A stretch of DNA of 54,178 bases, taken from contig JAJTGU010000146.1 of the NCBI GenBank assembly GCA_021297985.1, forward strand, positions 1 through 54,178. Reading direction: 5' to 3'. A model generated the notes under the pieces. The model saw only the letters and a list, made by a program, of their open reading frames with translations, was not told the origin of the DNA and searched no databases. Position numbers and translations under genes: made by a program. Positions 17,118 through 25,297 of the stretch are shown here, piece after piece. Source of the stretch: Rubrivivax sp. Its GTDB lineage: Bacteria > Pseudomonadota > Gammaproteobacteria > Burkholderiales > Burkholderiaceae_C. Positions within the stretch are counted from its first letter, which is position 1; each line of letters begins with the position of its first letter.

Positions 17118-18050
17118 ATGCGCGCCAAGCACGGGGGCGTCGGCCTGGGCCTGGATGCCGGTGGCACGCAGACCCGCTGGGCGCTTGCCGACGCCGCCGG
17201 CCGCACGCTGGCCCGAGGCAGCGTGACGGGCTTCAGCGGCCAGCAGGCGCTGACGGCAGCCGGACGGCGTCAACTCGATGCGGTGTTCCGGGATCTCCGC
17301 GAGGCCCTGGTCGCGACCCATGCCTCGTCGCCCCTGGCGTTGTGCGCGGGCGTCAGCGGCTACGACCGCAGTGCCGGCGACACCATGCCCCGCCTGCTCG
17401 CGGCGGGTCTCGGCCTGCCACCGCAGGCGGTGCAGTGCTTCAACGATGTCGAACTCGCCTGTCGGCTCGAGTTCGCCACGGGTACCGGGGGCATGGTCTA
17501 CGCGGGCACCGGATCGATTGCCTGGGCCGTCGATGCCGACGGTGCAGCCCATCACGTCGGGGGCCGTGGCGGGCTGATCGGCGACGAAGGCAGTGGCTAC
17601 TGGATCGCCAAGCGCGCACTGGCCGAGCTGTGGCGGCGCGAGGACGACGCGCCTGGCAGCGCCGTCCTGTCCGTGCTCGGCGCTCAGGTGTTTGCGGCCG
17701 TCGGTGGGCCGCAGTGGGATCAGACCCGCCGGGCATTGGCCGCCAAGGACCGCGGCGAGCTGGGTCAGCTCGCGTTGGCCGTGGCCCATGCGGCCGAGGC
17801 CGGCGACGCCTTTGCGCTGTCTTTGCTGAACCAGGCGGGTGACGAGCTGGCGCGTCTGGCCCTGCTGCTGATACGCCGCCATGGCGCGAGACGCATCGCG
17901 CTGGCCGGCCGCGTGTTTGATCTGCATGGCGCCGTGCTGTCGCGTCTGGCCGCTGCGCTGCCGGCCGAAGCGAGTGTCTTCCGCAGCGCGCTGGACGTGG
18001 CGCCCGCAGCAGCCCGGGCCGCTGCCGCTTCAGTGCGTCTGCCGGTCTGA
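17118..18050 (+). CDS. BadF/BadG/BcrA-type ATPase, probable N-acetylhexosamine kinase
   Basis: A 310-residue protein of the actin-like ATPase fold, similar to the N-acetylglucosamine kinase group. Phosphate-1 motif GLGLDAGGTQTRWALAD lies at the N-terminus. CAGVSGYDR, GMVYAGTGSIAW (phosphate-2), GGRGGLIGDEGSGYWIA and a C-terminal RRIALAGRVFD complete the fold. It would phosphorylate GlcNAc or ManNAc imported by the ABC system, supplying NanE and NagA. The ATG at 17118 was chosen; the track frame starts upstream inside the previous gene. Its 3' end overlaps yacG on the other strand by 21 bases, marking the boundary of the catabolic locus with core genes. Confidence 0.85.
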   Translation: MRAKHGGVGLGLDAGGTQTRWALADAAGRTLARGSVTGFSGQQALTAAGRRQLDAVFRDLREALVATHASSPLALCAGVSGYDRSAGDTMPRLLAAGLGLPPQAVQCFNDVELACRLEFATGTGGMVYAGTGSIAWAVDADGAAHHVGGRGGLIGDEGSGYWIAKRALAELWRREDDAPGSAVLSVLGAQVFAAVGGPQWDQTRRALAAKDRGELGQLALAVAHAAEAGDAFALSLLNQAGDELARLALLLIRRHGARRIALAGRVFDLHGAVLSRLAAALPAEASVFRSALDVAPAAARAAAASVRLPV

Positions 18051-18248
18051 GTCCGGCGGGGCGTCCGAGCTGGGTTCGGGCGCTTCCGACGCCACACGGT
18101 AGCTCTCGCTGGCCCAGGCCCCGAGGTCCAGCGTGCGGCAGCGCTGGCTGCAGAACGGCCGCCAGCGGTTGTCCGGGTGGAACAGCGACGGCCCCTTGCA
18201 GGCCGGGCAGGTCACGGTGCGGGCGCTGCGGGGGGAGTCGCTCGTCAC
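18030..18248 (-). CDS. yacG: DNA gyrase inhibitor YacG
   Basis: A small zinc protein, about 72 residues, with TVTCPACKGPSLFHPDNRWRPFCSQRCRTLDLGAWASESYRV. The two cysteine pairs (CPAC and CSQRC) bind zinc, and NRWRPFCS..C..IDLGAWASE-like sequence is the family hallmark. YacG homologues bind GyrB and inhibit gyrase. The start is uncertain: GTG 18248 gives MTSDSPRSARTVTC, while in-frame GTG 18257 and TTG 18272 are alternatives. It follows zapD in the usual zapD-yacG order. Confidence 0.92.
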   Translation of the reverse strand: MTSDSPRSARTVTCPACKGPSLFHPDNRWRPFCSQRCRTLDLGAWASESYRVASEAPEPSSDAPPDSDRQTH

Positions 18249-18281
18249 AAAGGCCACGCAGGTCTTTGCCAACGCTGCCGG

Positions 18282-19037
18282 TCAGGCGCACAAGGCGAGT
18301 TCGAAGGCGGCGTCCACGTTCGCGTTCTTCAGCCGTCCGTCGGCCTCCGGCCGCATGAAGCGGATCGACACGAGCAGCCGGTGGCCACTGATTTCGGGCA
18401 CCAGGCCGGTGTCGTCGTTCAGCCGCACGCGCAGCAGCTGGAAGCTCTTGCCCTGGGTCAGGTTCTGCTGGTAGTGCCCACCGGGCGCGGCCATGCGCTG
18501 CCAATGGCCGCTGTCGCGCAGCAGGCCCATCAGGGCCGCCAGCGCCTGGGCCAGTGGGGTCAGGGTGGAGAGCCAGCCGTGCAGGTCGGCACGACGGCGT
18601 TCGGCCGGGTGCAACTGCCAGGCGTGGTAGGCCGGCAGGTCGAAAGCGCAGGTGCCGCCGGGGATGTTGATCCGGCTGCGGATGCTCATCAGCCAATCGT
18701 TGCTGGCCAGCGCCTGACCGGCCTTGCCCGGCATGGCGTTGAGGGCCGCAAAGGCGGTGTCGATGCGTGCCGTCACCGCGTCGAGCGCGGACTCGTCAAT
18801 GCCCGGATGGCCGCGATAGGCCTGGAGGTGGGCCCGGTGCCGCTCAAGCTCCTTCAGCACGTCGCTCTTCAGGTCGGCGCGCGACGCCACGTCCATCACC
18901 TCGAAGATCGTCGCGATCGCGAAGTGGTGGTCCATCGCATCGTCGCGCGCGGCGAGCAGTGCCAGGCGGCCGAACAGGTGTTCGAGCCTCAGCATCGTGC
19001 GAATGCCTTCGTTGAACGGGTACTCGTACAGGGCCAA
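18282..19037 (-). CDS. zapD: Cell division protein ZapD
   Basis: ZapD cross-links FtsZ filaments and supports Z-ring integrity. The 251-residue product begins ALYEYPFNEGIRTMLRLEHLFGRL, matching the usual start of the family, and has family segments SRADLKSDVLKELERHR, NDWLMSIRSRINIPGGTCAFDLPAYHAWQ and LLRVRLNDDTGLVPEISGHRLLVSIRFM. The only conventional start codon available before the conserved N-terminus is TTG at 19037, since an in-frame stop lies a short way upstream. It sits between coaE and yacG as part of the pilBCD-coaE-zapD-yacG series. Confidence 0.93.
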   Translation of the reverse strand: MALYEYPFNEGIRTMLRLEHLFGRLALLAARDDAMDHHFAIATIFEVMDVASRADLKSDVLKELERHRAHLQAYRGHPGIDESALDAVTARIDTAFAALNAMPGKAGQALASNDWLMSIRSRINIPGGTCAFDLPAYHAWQLHPAERRRADLHGWLSTLTPLAQALAALMGLLRDSGHWQRMAAPGGHYQQNLTQGKSFQLLRVRLNDDTGLVPEISGHRLLVSIRFMRPEADGRLKNANVDAAFELALCA

Positions 19038-19120
19038 GGCGGGCAGACGATGCTTCGGTGGGAGGAATGGGACTCAAGGACCCGAAGTCATTGTTTCACA
19101 GGCACCGGCGGGTCCCGGGC

Positions 19121-19762
19121 TCAACCGTCGGCTCGACCCACGGCGCAAAGGGCCTGCCACAGGGCGGTCGCCTCGCTTCCAAGGGCATCCAGGTCCAGCC
19201 CCTCGTTGTGCAAAGTCGCATCGGCAATCGCCCGCCGCTCGCGGCGACTGGCCTGTTGTGCGACCACGCGTTCGGCGGCGGCGCGGTCCCAACCCGGACG
19301 TCGCATCACGCGTTCGATCTGGGTTGCCTCGGCACAGTCCACAACGATGACGCGCTGGACCCGCTCGCGCCAGCCGCCGGCCGCCGACGCCGGCCGGCGC
19401 AGCGACTCGGCCAGCAAGGGAACGTCAAAAACAACGGTGACATCCGGCCCGGCGGCGTCCGCCTGCTGCCGTGCCTGCTGACCGATCAAGGGGTGCATCA
19501 CCGATTCAAGTGTCGCCTTGGCGCTGGGGTCGGAAAACACCCGGGCGCGCATCGCGGCGCGGTCCAGTGCGCCGTGGGCGTCGGCCACTTCGGGGCCGAA
19601 GCGGTCGATCAGCGCCGGCATCGCCAAGCCGCCGGCCGCCGTGAGGCCGTGCGCGATGGCATCGGTGTCGACGAGTACGGCGCCAAGTTCGACCCAGACC
19701 GCGGCGACGGTGCTCTTGCCCGAGCCGATGCCACCGGTCAGGCCGATGCGATGGATCGCCAT
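19121..19762 (-). CDS. coaE: Dephospho-CoA kinase
   Basis: CoaE catalyses the last step of coenzyme A synthesis, phosphorylating the 3' hydroxyl of dephospho-CoA. The 213-residue protein has the P-loop GLTGGIGSGKST at residues 7-18, LVDTDAIAHGL, the segment HPLI, VVFDVPLLAES and RVIVVDCAEATQIERVMRR. The ATG at 19762 gives MAIHRIGLTGG; the 382-codon track frame continues backwards into pilD and is not real. It lies 23 bases after pilD, in the usual order. Confidence 0.95.
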   Translation of the reverse strand: MAIHRIGLTGGIGSGKSTVAAVWVELGAVLVDTDAIAHGLTAAGGLAMPALIDRFGPEVADAHGALDRAAMRARVFSDPSAKATLESVMHPLIGQQARQQADAAGPDVTVVFDVPLLAESLRRPASAAGGWRERVQRVIVVDCAEATQIERVMRRPGWDRAAAERVVAQQASRRERRAIADATLHNEGLDLDALGSEATALWQALCAVGRADG

Positions 19763-19785
19763 CGAGGGGCGGTGTCGACTTGAGC

Positions 19786-20751
19786 TCAGGGCTGGAGCAG
19801 GATCTCGCCCAGCGTGGAGCCGAAACCCGCCAGTGCCGGCCCGGCGAGCATCGCGACCAGTCCCCCGAGCGCCAGGTAGGGGCCAAAGGCCATGCGGTGC
19901 TGGCTGCCCTGGCCCTTGAACATCATCGCCGCGATGCCGATGACCGCGCCGAGCCCTGCGGCCAGCAGCAGCAAGCCCGGCAGTGCCTGCCAGCCGAGCA
20001 GGGCGCCCAGGCCGCAAAGCATCTTCATGTCGCCTTCGGCCATGGCGTTCTTTTTGCGGAACAGCACCGCCCACAGAAAGCCCAACGCCCAGAGCACCCC
20101 GTAGCCCAGCAATGCGCCAGCCAGCGCATCGACCGGAGTCGTGCCGCTCCAGCCCGTCAGGGCCGCGACGCCGCCCAGGCCGATGAGCGCGATCGTCAGC
20201 TTCTCGGGCAGCAGCGTGGTATCGAGATCGATGCCACCCATCGCGATCAACAGCGCGGCGGCGACGCAAAACACCACGGTCAGTGCGCCGGGGCCGTGCA
20301 CCACCGCCAGCGCCGCGAACATCGCTCCGGTGAGCAGTTCAACCAGCGGGTAGCGCACGGAGATCGGGGTCTTGCACGCCGAGCACTTGCCACGCAGCAC
20401 CAGCCACGACACCACGGGGATGTTCTCGTACCAGCGGATTCGGTGGCCGCAGGCCGGGCAGCGCGAGGCCGGGCGCAGCAGCGACAACGTGCCGAGCTGC
20501 TCGACGGTGTGCTCGATCGCCTGCGCCGCGGGGCCGAAGACCTTGGGCGGTGCGGACTTTGCACTGCCCGTCAAGGCCAGCCAGCTGCGGGGATCGCGCA
20601 GCGCGTAGTCGCCGACATCGAAGGCCCACCAGTCGCGCATTTCCATCGCCGGCAGGCGGTGGATCACGACGTTGAGAAAGCTGCCGATCAGCAGCCCCAG
20701 CAGCCCCAGCAGCCAGGGCGACAGCCAGAGATCGGCGCCTTGCGCCAACAT
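19786..20751 (-). CDS. pilD: Prepilin peptidase / N-methyltransferase PilD
   Basis: PilD cleaves the leader of type IV prepilins and related pseudopilins and methylates the new N-terminus, in the inner membrane. The 321-residue protein has an N-terminal helix LLIGSFLNVVIHRLP, the zinc-binding cytoplasmic loop with CPACGHRIRWYENIP and RGKCSACKTPISVRYPLVE, the first catalytic Asp in GIDLDTTLLPEKL and the second in GDMKML, and about eight membrane segments. The ATG at 20751 has a GAGG-type site upstream; the GTG three codons earlier is the alternative. It lies directly downstream of pilC. Confidence 0.95.
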   Translation of the reverse strand: MLAQGADLWLSPWLLGLLGLLIGSFLNVVIHRLPAMEMRDWWAFDVGDYALRDPRSWLALTGSAKSAPPKVFGPAAQAIEHTVEQLGTLSLLRPASRCPACGHRIRWYENIPVVSWLVLRGKCSACKTPISVRYPLVELLTGAMFAALAVVHGPGALTVVFCVAAALLIAMGGIDLDTTLLPEKLTIALIGLGGVAALTGWSGTTPVDALAGALLGYGVLWALGFLWAVLFRKKNAMAEGDMKMLCGLGALLGWQALPGLLLLAAGLGAVIGIAAMMFKGQGSQHRMAFGPYLALGGLVAMLAGPALAGFGSTLGEILLQP

Positions 20752-20764
20752 GCCGGGCACCGCC

Positions 20765-21988
20765 TCAGACCACCGAACCGAGCTTGAAGATCGGCAGGTA
20801 CATCGACACCACGATGCCGCCGATCAACGTACCCAGGATGACGATGATGAACGGCTCCATCAGGCTCGACAGGCCCTTGACCATCTCGTCGACCTCGTCC
20901 TCGTAGAACTCCGCCGCCTTGCCCAGCATGTGGTCCAGCGAGCCGGACTCCTCGCCGATCGCGGCCATCTGCAGCACCATGTTCGGGAACACGCCGGTGG
21001 CGGTCATCGAGGTCGTCAATGCGGCGCCGGTGGAGACGTCGCGCTGGATCTGCTCGGTTGCCTGCTGGTAGACCGCATTGCCCGACGCGCCGCCCACCGA
21101 GTCGAGCGCCTCGACCAGTGGCACGCCAGCGGCGAACATCGTCGACAACGTCCGAGTCCAGCGGGCGATCGTGCTCTTCAGGATCAGGTCTCCGAAGACC
21201 GGGATGCGCAGCAGCAGCCGGTCCATCATCATCTGCATCTTCTCGTTGCGCTTCCAGGCCTGGAAGAAGAAGTACAGGCCCAGGACCGGCCCGCCGAGCA
21301 CGAGGTACCAGTAGCTGGTGAAGAACTCGCTGATCGCGATCACCAGCAGCGTCGGCGCCGGCAGGTCGGCACCGAACGACGCGAAGACGGTCTTGAAGGC
21401 CGGGATCACGAACAGCATGATCACCGTCAGCACGATGAACGCCACCACGATCACCGCGATCGGGTACATCAACGCGGACTTGATCTTCTGCTTGATCGCG
21501 ATCGTCTTTTCCTGATAGATCGCCAGCCGGTCGAGCAACTGCTCCAGGATGCCTCCCGCCTCGCCGGCCTCGACGAGGTTGCAGTACAGCGGATCGAAGT
21601 GGTTGGGGTGCTTGCGGAACGCCGCCGACAGGCTGGTCCCGGTTTCGACATCGGTGCGGATGTCGGTCAGCAGCTTGGTCAGACGCGGGTTGGTTGCGCC
21701 GCGGGCCACGATGTCGAAAGCCTGCAGCAGAGGTACCCCCGCCTTCATCATCGTCGCCAGCTGGCGGGTGAAGATCGCGATGTCCTTCTGCTTGATCGGC
21801 TTGCCGGCGCTGCCGCGGCGCTTGCGCACCTTGGTCACCATCACGCCCTGACGCCGCAAGGTCGCGTTGACCGCGGCCTCGCCACCCGCGCGCATCTCGC
21901 CGCGCACGACCTTGCCGTTCTTGTCGCGACCTTCCCACTCGAAGATCAGGTCCTTGGGGCCCTTGGTCGCCAATGCTGCTGTTGCCAT
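20765..21988 (-). CDS. pilC: Type IV pilus inner-membrane platform protein PilC
   Basis: PilC is the polytopic platform that couples the PilB motor to pilin insertion. The 407-residue protein has two T2SF domains, the first with TRQLATMMKAGVPLLQAFDIV and EAGEAGGILEQLLDRLA, the second with RTLSTMFAAGVPLVEALDSV and IGEESGSLDHMLGKAAEFYEDEVDEMV. Three membrane helices are visible, including AVIVVAFIVLTVIMLFVIPAF and FIIVILGTLIGGIVVSMYLPIF. It lies between pilB and pilD and is near the usual length of about 405. Confidence 0.96.
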   Translation of the reverse strand: MATAALATKGPKDLIFEWEGRDKNGKVVRGEMRAGGEAAVNATLRRQGVMVTKVRKRRGSAGKPIKQKDIAIFTRQLATMMKAGVPLLQAFDIVARGATNPRLTKLLTDIRTDVETGTSLSAAFRKHPNHFDPLYCNLVEAGEAGGILEQLLDRLAIYQEKTIAIKQKIKSALMYPIAVIVVAFIVLTVIMLFVIPAFKTVFASFGADLPAPTLLVIAISEFFTSYWYLVLGGPVLGLYFFFQAWKRNEKMQMMMDRLLLRIPVFGDLILKSTIARWTRTLSTMFAAGVPLVEALDSVGGASGNAVYQQATEQIQRDVSTGAALTTSMTATGVFPNMVLQMAAIGEESGSLDHMLGKAAEFYEDEVDEMVKGLSSLMEPFIIVILGTLIGGIVVSMYLPIFKLGSVV

Positions 21989-22056
21989 GCCGCGTTATCG
22001 GACCGAGGCCCGCCAATTGAAGAGTCGGGGGTGCAGGAAGTGCGTCACAGGCCGTA

Positions 22057-23784
22057 TCACTCGTTGGTGACAGTGATCACTTCTTCAAGCGAGGTCGCGC
22101 CAAGTCGGACCTTGACCAGTCCCGACTGGCGCAGATCGCGAACGCCTTCGGCCTCGGCCTGCTTGGCGATGTCGAGTGCCGTGCCCTCGGTGAGGATGAT
22201 GCGCTGGATGGCCTCGGTGATCGGCATCACCTGGTAGATGCCGACCCGGCCACGGTAACCGTTGTTGCACGCCGAGCAGCCGACTGCGCGGTAGGGCTTC
22301 CAGTTGCCGTCCAGTTCCTCGGGCTTGAAACCTGCCTTGAGCAGCGATTCGCGGGGGTAGTCGGCCGGCTTCTTGCAGTTTTCGCAAAGCTTGCGGGCCA
22401 GGCGCTGGGCTGTGATCAACAGCACGCTGGAGGCAATGTTGAACGGCGCGACGCCCATGTTCAGCAGCCGCGTCAGTGTCGTCGGCGCGTCGTTGGTGTG
22501 CAGCGTGCTCATCACCATGTGACCGGTCTGCGCGGCCTTGATCGCGATGTCGGCGGTTTCGAGGTCGCGGATCTCGCCGACCATGATGATGTCGGGATCC
22601 TGCCGCAGAAAGCTCTTCAGCGCGGCGGCGAAGGTCAGCCCGGCCTTGTCGTTGACGTTGACCTGGTTGATGCCGGGCAGGTTGATTTCGGCCGGGTCCT
22701 CGACGGTGGCGATGTTGACGCCGGGCTGATTCAAGATGTTCAGGCAGGTGTACAGCGACACCGTCTTGCCGCTGCCGGTGGGCCCCGTGACGAGGATCAT
22801 GCCGTAGGGGCGTTGGATCGCCAGCAGCAGGCGATCCTTTTCGATCTTTTCGTAGCCCAGGGCCTCGATGCCCAGCTTGGCGCTGGACGGATCCAGGATC
22901 CGGATCACGACCTTCTCGCCAAACAGCGTCGGCAGCGTCGAGACGCGGAAGTCAATGGCCCGGGTGCCGAACTTCAGCTTCATCCGGCCGTCCTGGGGCA
23001 CCCGCTTCTCGGCGATGTCCATGCGGCTGATGACCTTGATGCGGCTCGCCAGCTTGTCCTTGATCGCCACGGGGGGCTGGGTGATCTCGCGCAGTTCGCC
23101 GTCGACCCGGAAGCGCACCCGGTATGTGTATTCGTAAGGCTCGAAGTGAAGGTCGGACGCACGCAGGTTGATGGCGTCGACCAGCATCTTCTGCAGGAAG
23201 CGGACGACCGGGGCGTCCTCGACCTCGGCCACGACGTCGGCGGCCTCGGCGGTTGCAGTCTCCTCGTCGGTGACGTCGAAGTCGAAGTCCGCACTGGCCA
23301 GGGACTCGAGCACCTCGTTGGCGCTGGCACCTGCGGCCTCAAGTTGCTTGGCGAGCTTGTCGTGCTCGACGATCACCCACTCGGGCGACAACTGGGTCGC
23401 GAACTTGATCCGCTCGGCGGCTTCCTGGTTGGTGGGGTCGGAGGCCCCGATGAACAGGCGGTTGCCGCGCTTGCCCAGCACCAGCAGGTGGTACTGGGCG
23501 GCGATCTTCGCGTCGATCAGGTTCTTTGGCAGGCGCGTGTGATCGACCGCGTCGAGATCGATCAGTGGCAACGCCAAGGCTTGCGCCAGGGTGTGGGCGA
23601 GATCGTCGCTCTTCAGCGCGCCGGCGCCGATCACCGTGGAGACGAAGTTGCCTTTGTCGTTGCCTTTGGCCTGCTTGGCGAAGTCTTCGGCCGCCTTCTG
23701 GCTGAGCTTGCCGGCGCTCACGAGCACCTTGGCCACACCGGTCAAAGATGAGGGTGGCGGCTCAACCACAGTGTCGGTGGCCAT
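22057..23784 (-). CDS. pilB: Type IV pilus assembly ATPase PilB
   Basis: PilB is the hexameric cytoplasmic motor for pilus extension. The 575-residue protein has an N-terminal T2SSE domain (residues about 15-150), then ASDLHFEPYE, Walker A VTGPTGSGKTVSLYT, the Asp box TVEDPAEINLPGINQV, Walker B PDIIMVGEIRDLETADIA, the His box STLHTND, and a zinc-binding motif with CENCKKP and CSACNNGYRGRVGIYQV. It is the first of the leftward pilB-pilC-pilD genes. No pilin gene is nearby. Confidence 0.97.
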   Translation of the reverse strand: MATDTVVEPPPSSLTGVAKVLVSAGKLSQKAAEDFAKQAKGNDKGNFVSTVIGAGALKSDDLAHTLAQALALPLIDLDAVDHTRLPKNLIDAKIAAQYHLLVLGKRGNRLFIGASDPTNQEAAERIKFATQLSPEWVIVEHDKLAKQLEAAGASANEVLESLASADFDFDVTDEETATAEAADVVAEVEDAPVVRFLQKMLVDAINLRASDLHFEPYEYTYRVRFRVDGELREITQPPVAIKDKLASRIKVISRMDIAEKRVPQDGRMKLKFGTRAIDFRVSTLPTLFGEKVVIRILDPSSAKLGIEALGYEKIEKDRLLLAIQRPYGMILVTGPTGSGKTVSLYTCLNILNQPGVNIATVEDPAEINLPGINQVNVNDKAGLTFAAALKSFLRQDPDIIMVGEIRDLETADIAIKAAQTGHMVMSTLHTNDAPTTLTRLLNMGVAPFNIASSVLLITAQRLARKLCENCKKPADYPRESLLKAGFKPEELDGNWKPYRAVGCSACNNGYRGRVGIYQVMPITEAIQRIILTEGTALDIAKQAEAEGVRDLRQSGLVKVRLGATSLEEVITVTNE

Positions 23785-23913
23785 GGGCGTGTGGGTAAGC
23801 GCCTATGGGGCGCCGAAGGTGAAAACCCCGGGATGATCGCCGATCCTGCCGTCGCTTGTAAACGCGGGGAGACGCAGGGGACCGCCGAGAAGGAGTCACC
23901 GCACAAAGGATCC

Positions 23914-23990
23914 TGGTCGGGGTGAGAGGATTCGAACCTCCGGCCTCTACGTCCCGAACGTAGCGCTCTACCAGGCTAAGCTACACCCCG
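23914..23990 (-). tRNA. tRNA-Pro (anticodon CGG)
   Basis: Read on the minus strand, CGGGGTGTAGCTTAGCCTGG begins a 74-base cloverleaf plus an encoded CCA tail. The acceptor stem CGGGGTG pairs with CACCCCG. The anticodon stem CTACG/CGTAG encloses TTCGGGA, giving CGG for codon CCG, and the T arm contains GGTTCGAATCC. It stands alone between pilB and ispB. Confidence 0.96.
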
Positions 23991-24006
23991 AAGGAGCCGC
24001 GCTGAA

Positions 24007-24027
24007 GGATTCGAGGCTTTCGAATCC
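24007..24027. repeat. Short inverted repeat upstream of tRNA-Pro
   Basis: GGATTCGA-GGCTT-TCGAATCC is a perfect 8-base inverted repeat with a 5-base loop, between the end of ispB and the tRNA-Pro gene. On the ispB-coding strand it is not followed by a T run, so it is a poor intrinsic terminator. Its role is unknown. Confidence 0.5.
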
Positions 24028-24079
24028 AGGGCTCAAGGCAGCCCGGACAGCAACGGCAAGCGGTTGAAACAAGCGTTCG

Positions 24080-25063
24080 TCAGGACGAACGATGGACCGA
24101 CCGAACGCATAAGTCTAGCAGAGCTTCCCTTGCCCGCGATGCTGGCAGTGCAGCCAGCGCGCTGTGGGCCTGCTCGGCCTGCCGCTGTGCAGCAGCCCGT
24201 GTCGCGGCCAGTGCGCCCGTTCGCCGCACGAGCGATATCACTTCAGGCAACCGCGCGACCTCGCCTTGTTCGATCGCCTGGCGCAGCATCTCGCGGTCGT
24301 CAGGGCCGGACTCGGACATGGCGAGCAACAACGGAAGGGTCGCCTTGCCCTCGCGGAGGTCGTCGCCGATGTTCTTTCCCAGCTGTTCGGCATTGCCTTC
24401 ATAGTCCAGCAAGTCATCGACAAGCTGGAAGGCGGTCCCCAGGCTGCGGCCGTACTCAGCAGAGGCCTCTTCAAGGGCGTTGTCCGCCTGGCCCAGCACC
24501 GCTCCGAGCCTGGCGCTGGCCTCGAACAACTTGGCGGTCTTGAAGCGGATCACGCGCAGATAGTCCTCGACCGTGAGGTCGGGGTTGTGCATGTTCATCA
24601 GCTGAAGCACCTCGCCTTCGGCAATGACGTTGGTCGCGTCGGCCAGCACGTCCAGGACGCGCATGCGGTTGACCGACACCATCATCTGAAAGGCGCGCGA
24701 ATAGAGGAAGTCGCCGACCAGCACGCTGGCGGCGTTGCCGAACAACGCGTTGGCGGTGGCCCGTCCCCGGCGCAGCGAGGACTCGTCGACGACATCGTCG
24801 TGCAGCAGGGTCGCCGTATGGATGAACTCCACCGTCGCGGCGAGTTCATGGCGCTCGGGCCCCTCGAAGCCGAAGGCCTCAGCGAACAACAGCACCAAAC
24901 GTGGCCGGATCCGCTTGCCACCCGCGCCGACGATGTAATGCGCGATCTGGTCGATCAGCGGGACGCTTGAGGACAATCGCCTCCGGATGACGGCATCGAC
25001 CTCACGCATCTCGGCCTCGATCGGGTCGGGCGCGAGGTTGGGGGTGGTGGAGGCGGCGAGCAC
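24080..25063 (-). CDS. ispB: Polyprenyl (octaprenyl) diphosphate synthase
   Basis: A trans-prenyltransferase making the long isoprenoid side chain of ubiquinone from farnesyl diphosphate and isopentenyl diphosphate. The 327-residue protein has GGKRIRPRLVLL, the first Asp-rich motif LLHDDVVDESSLRRG, ALFGNAASVLVGDFLYSRAF, GEVLQL and the second Asp-rich motif FQLVDDLLDYEGN. I chose GTG 25063 (MLAASTTPNLAPD) because it gives the usual length. The longer frame in the track would add about 40 residues from the divergent rplU promoter region. Chain length cannot be read from sequence. Confidence 0.92.
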   Translation of the reverse strand: MLAASTTPNLAPDPIEAEMREVDAVIRRRLSSSVPLIDQIAHYIVGAGGKRIRPRLVLLFAEAFGFEGPERHELAATVEFIHTATLLHDDVVDESSLRRGRATANALFGNAASVLVGDFLYSRAFQMMVSVNRMRVLDVLADATNVIAEGEVLQLMNMHNPDLTVEDYLRVIRFKTAKLFEASARLGAVLGQADNALEEASAEYGRSLGTAFQLVDDLLDYEGNAEQLGKNIGDDLREGKATLPLLLAMSESGPDDREMLRQAIEQGEVARLPEVISLVRRTGALAATRAAAQRQAEQAHSALAALPASRAREALLDLCVRSVHRSS

Positions 25064-25165
25064 GTGAGGCGGTTTGGACGTCGGCGTGATTGTAGAGAGG
25101 GGGTCGTGCGCCCGGAACTCGGCCGTCCGGCAAACGGCTTCGGCAGTCGCGACTGTTGCTCGCGT

Positions 25166-25177
25166 GTGCATATGCAC
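25166..25177. repeat. 12-base palindrome between ispB and rplU
   Basis: GTGCATATGCAC is a perfect palindrome in the divergent ispB-rplU region. A CATAAT hexamer at 25199-25204 could be the -10 element for rplU, with no good -35 match; the palindrome would sit about where the -35 region should be. A protein-binding role is inferred only from symmetry and position. Confidence 0.35.
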
Positions 25178-25297
25178 GCCCACTTAAGCGAGGCATGGCA
25201 TAATCGAAGGCTTTTCGTTTTGCGGAGCGTTGCCGGTCACTGCCGGACATGAGACGCCGGGCGGAAAGGTTTCTTTCCCTAGACAAGGATCCCCAAC

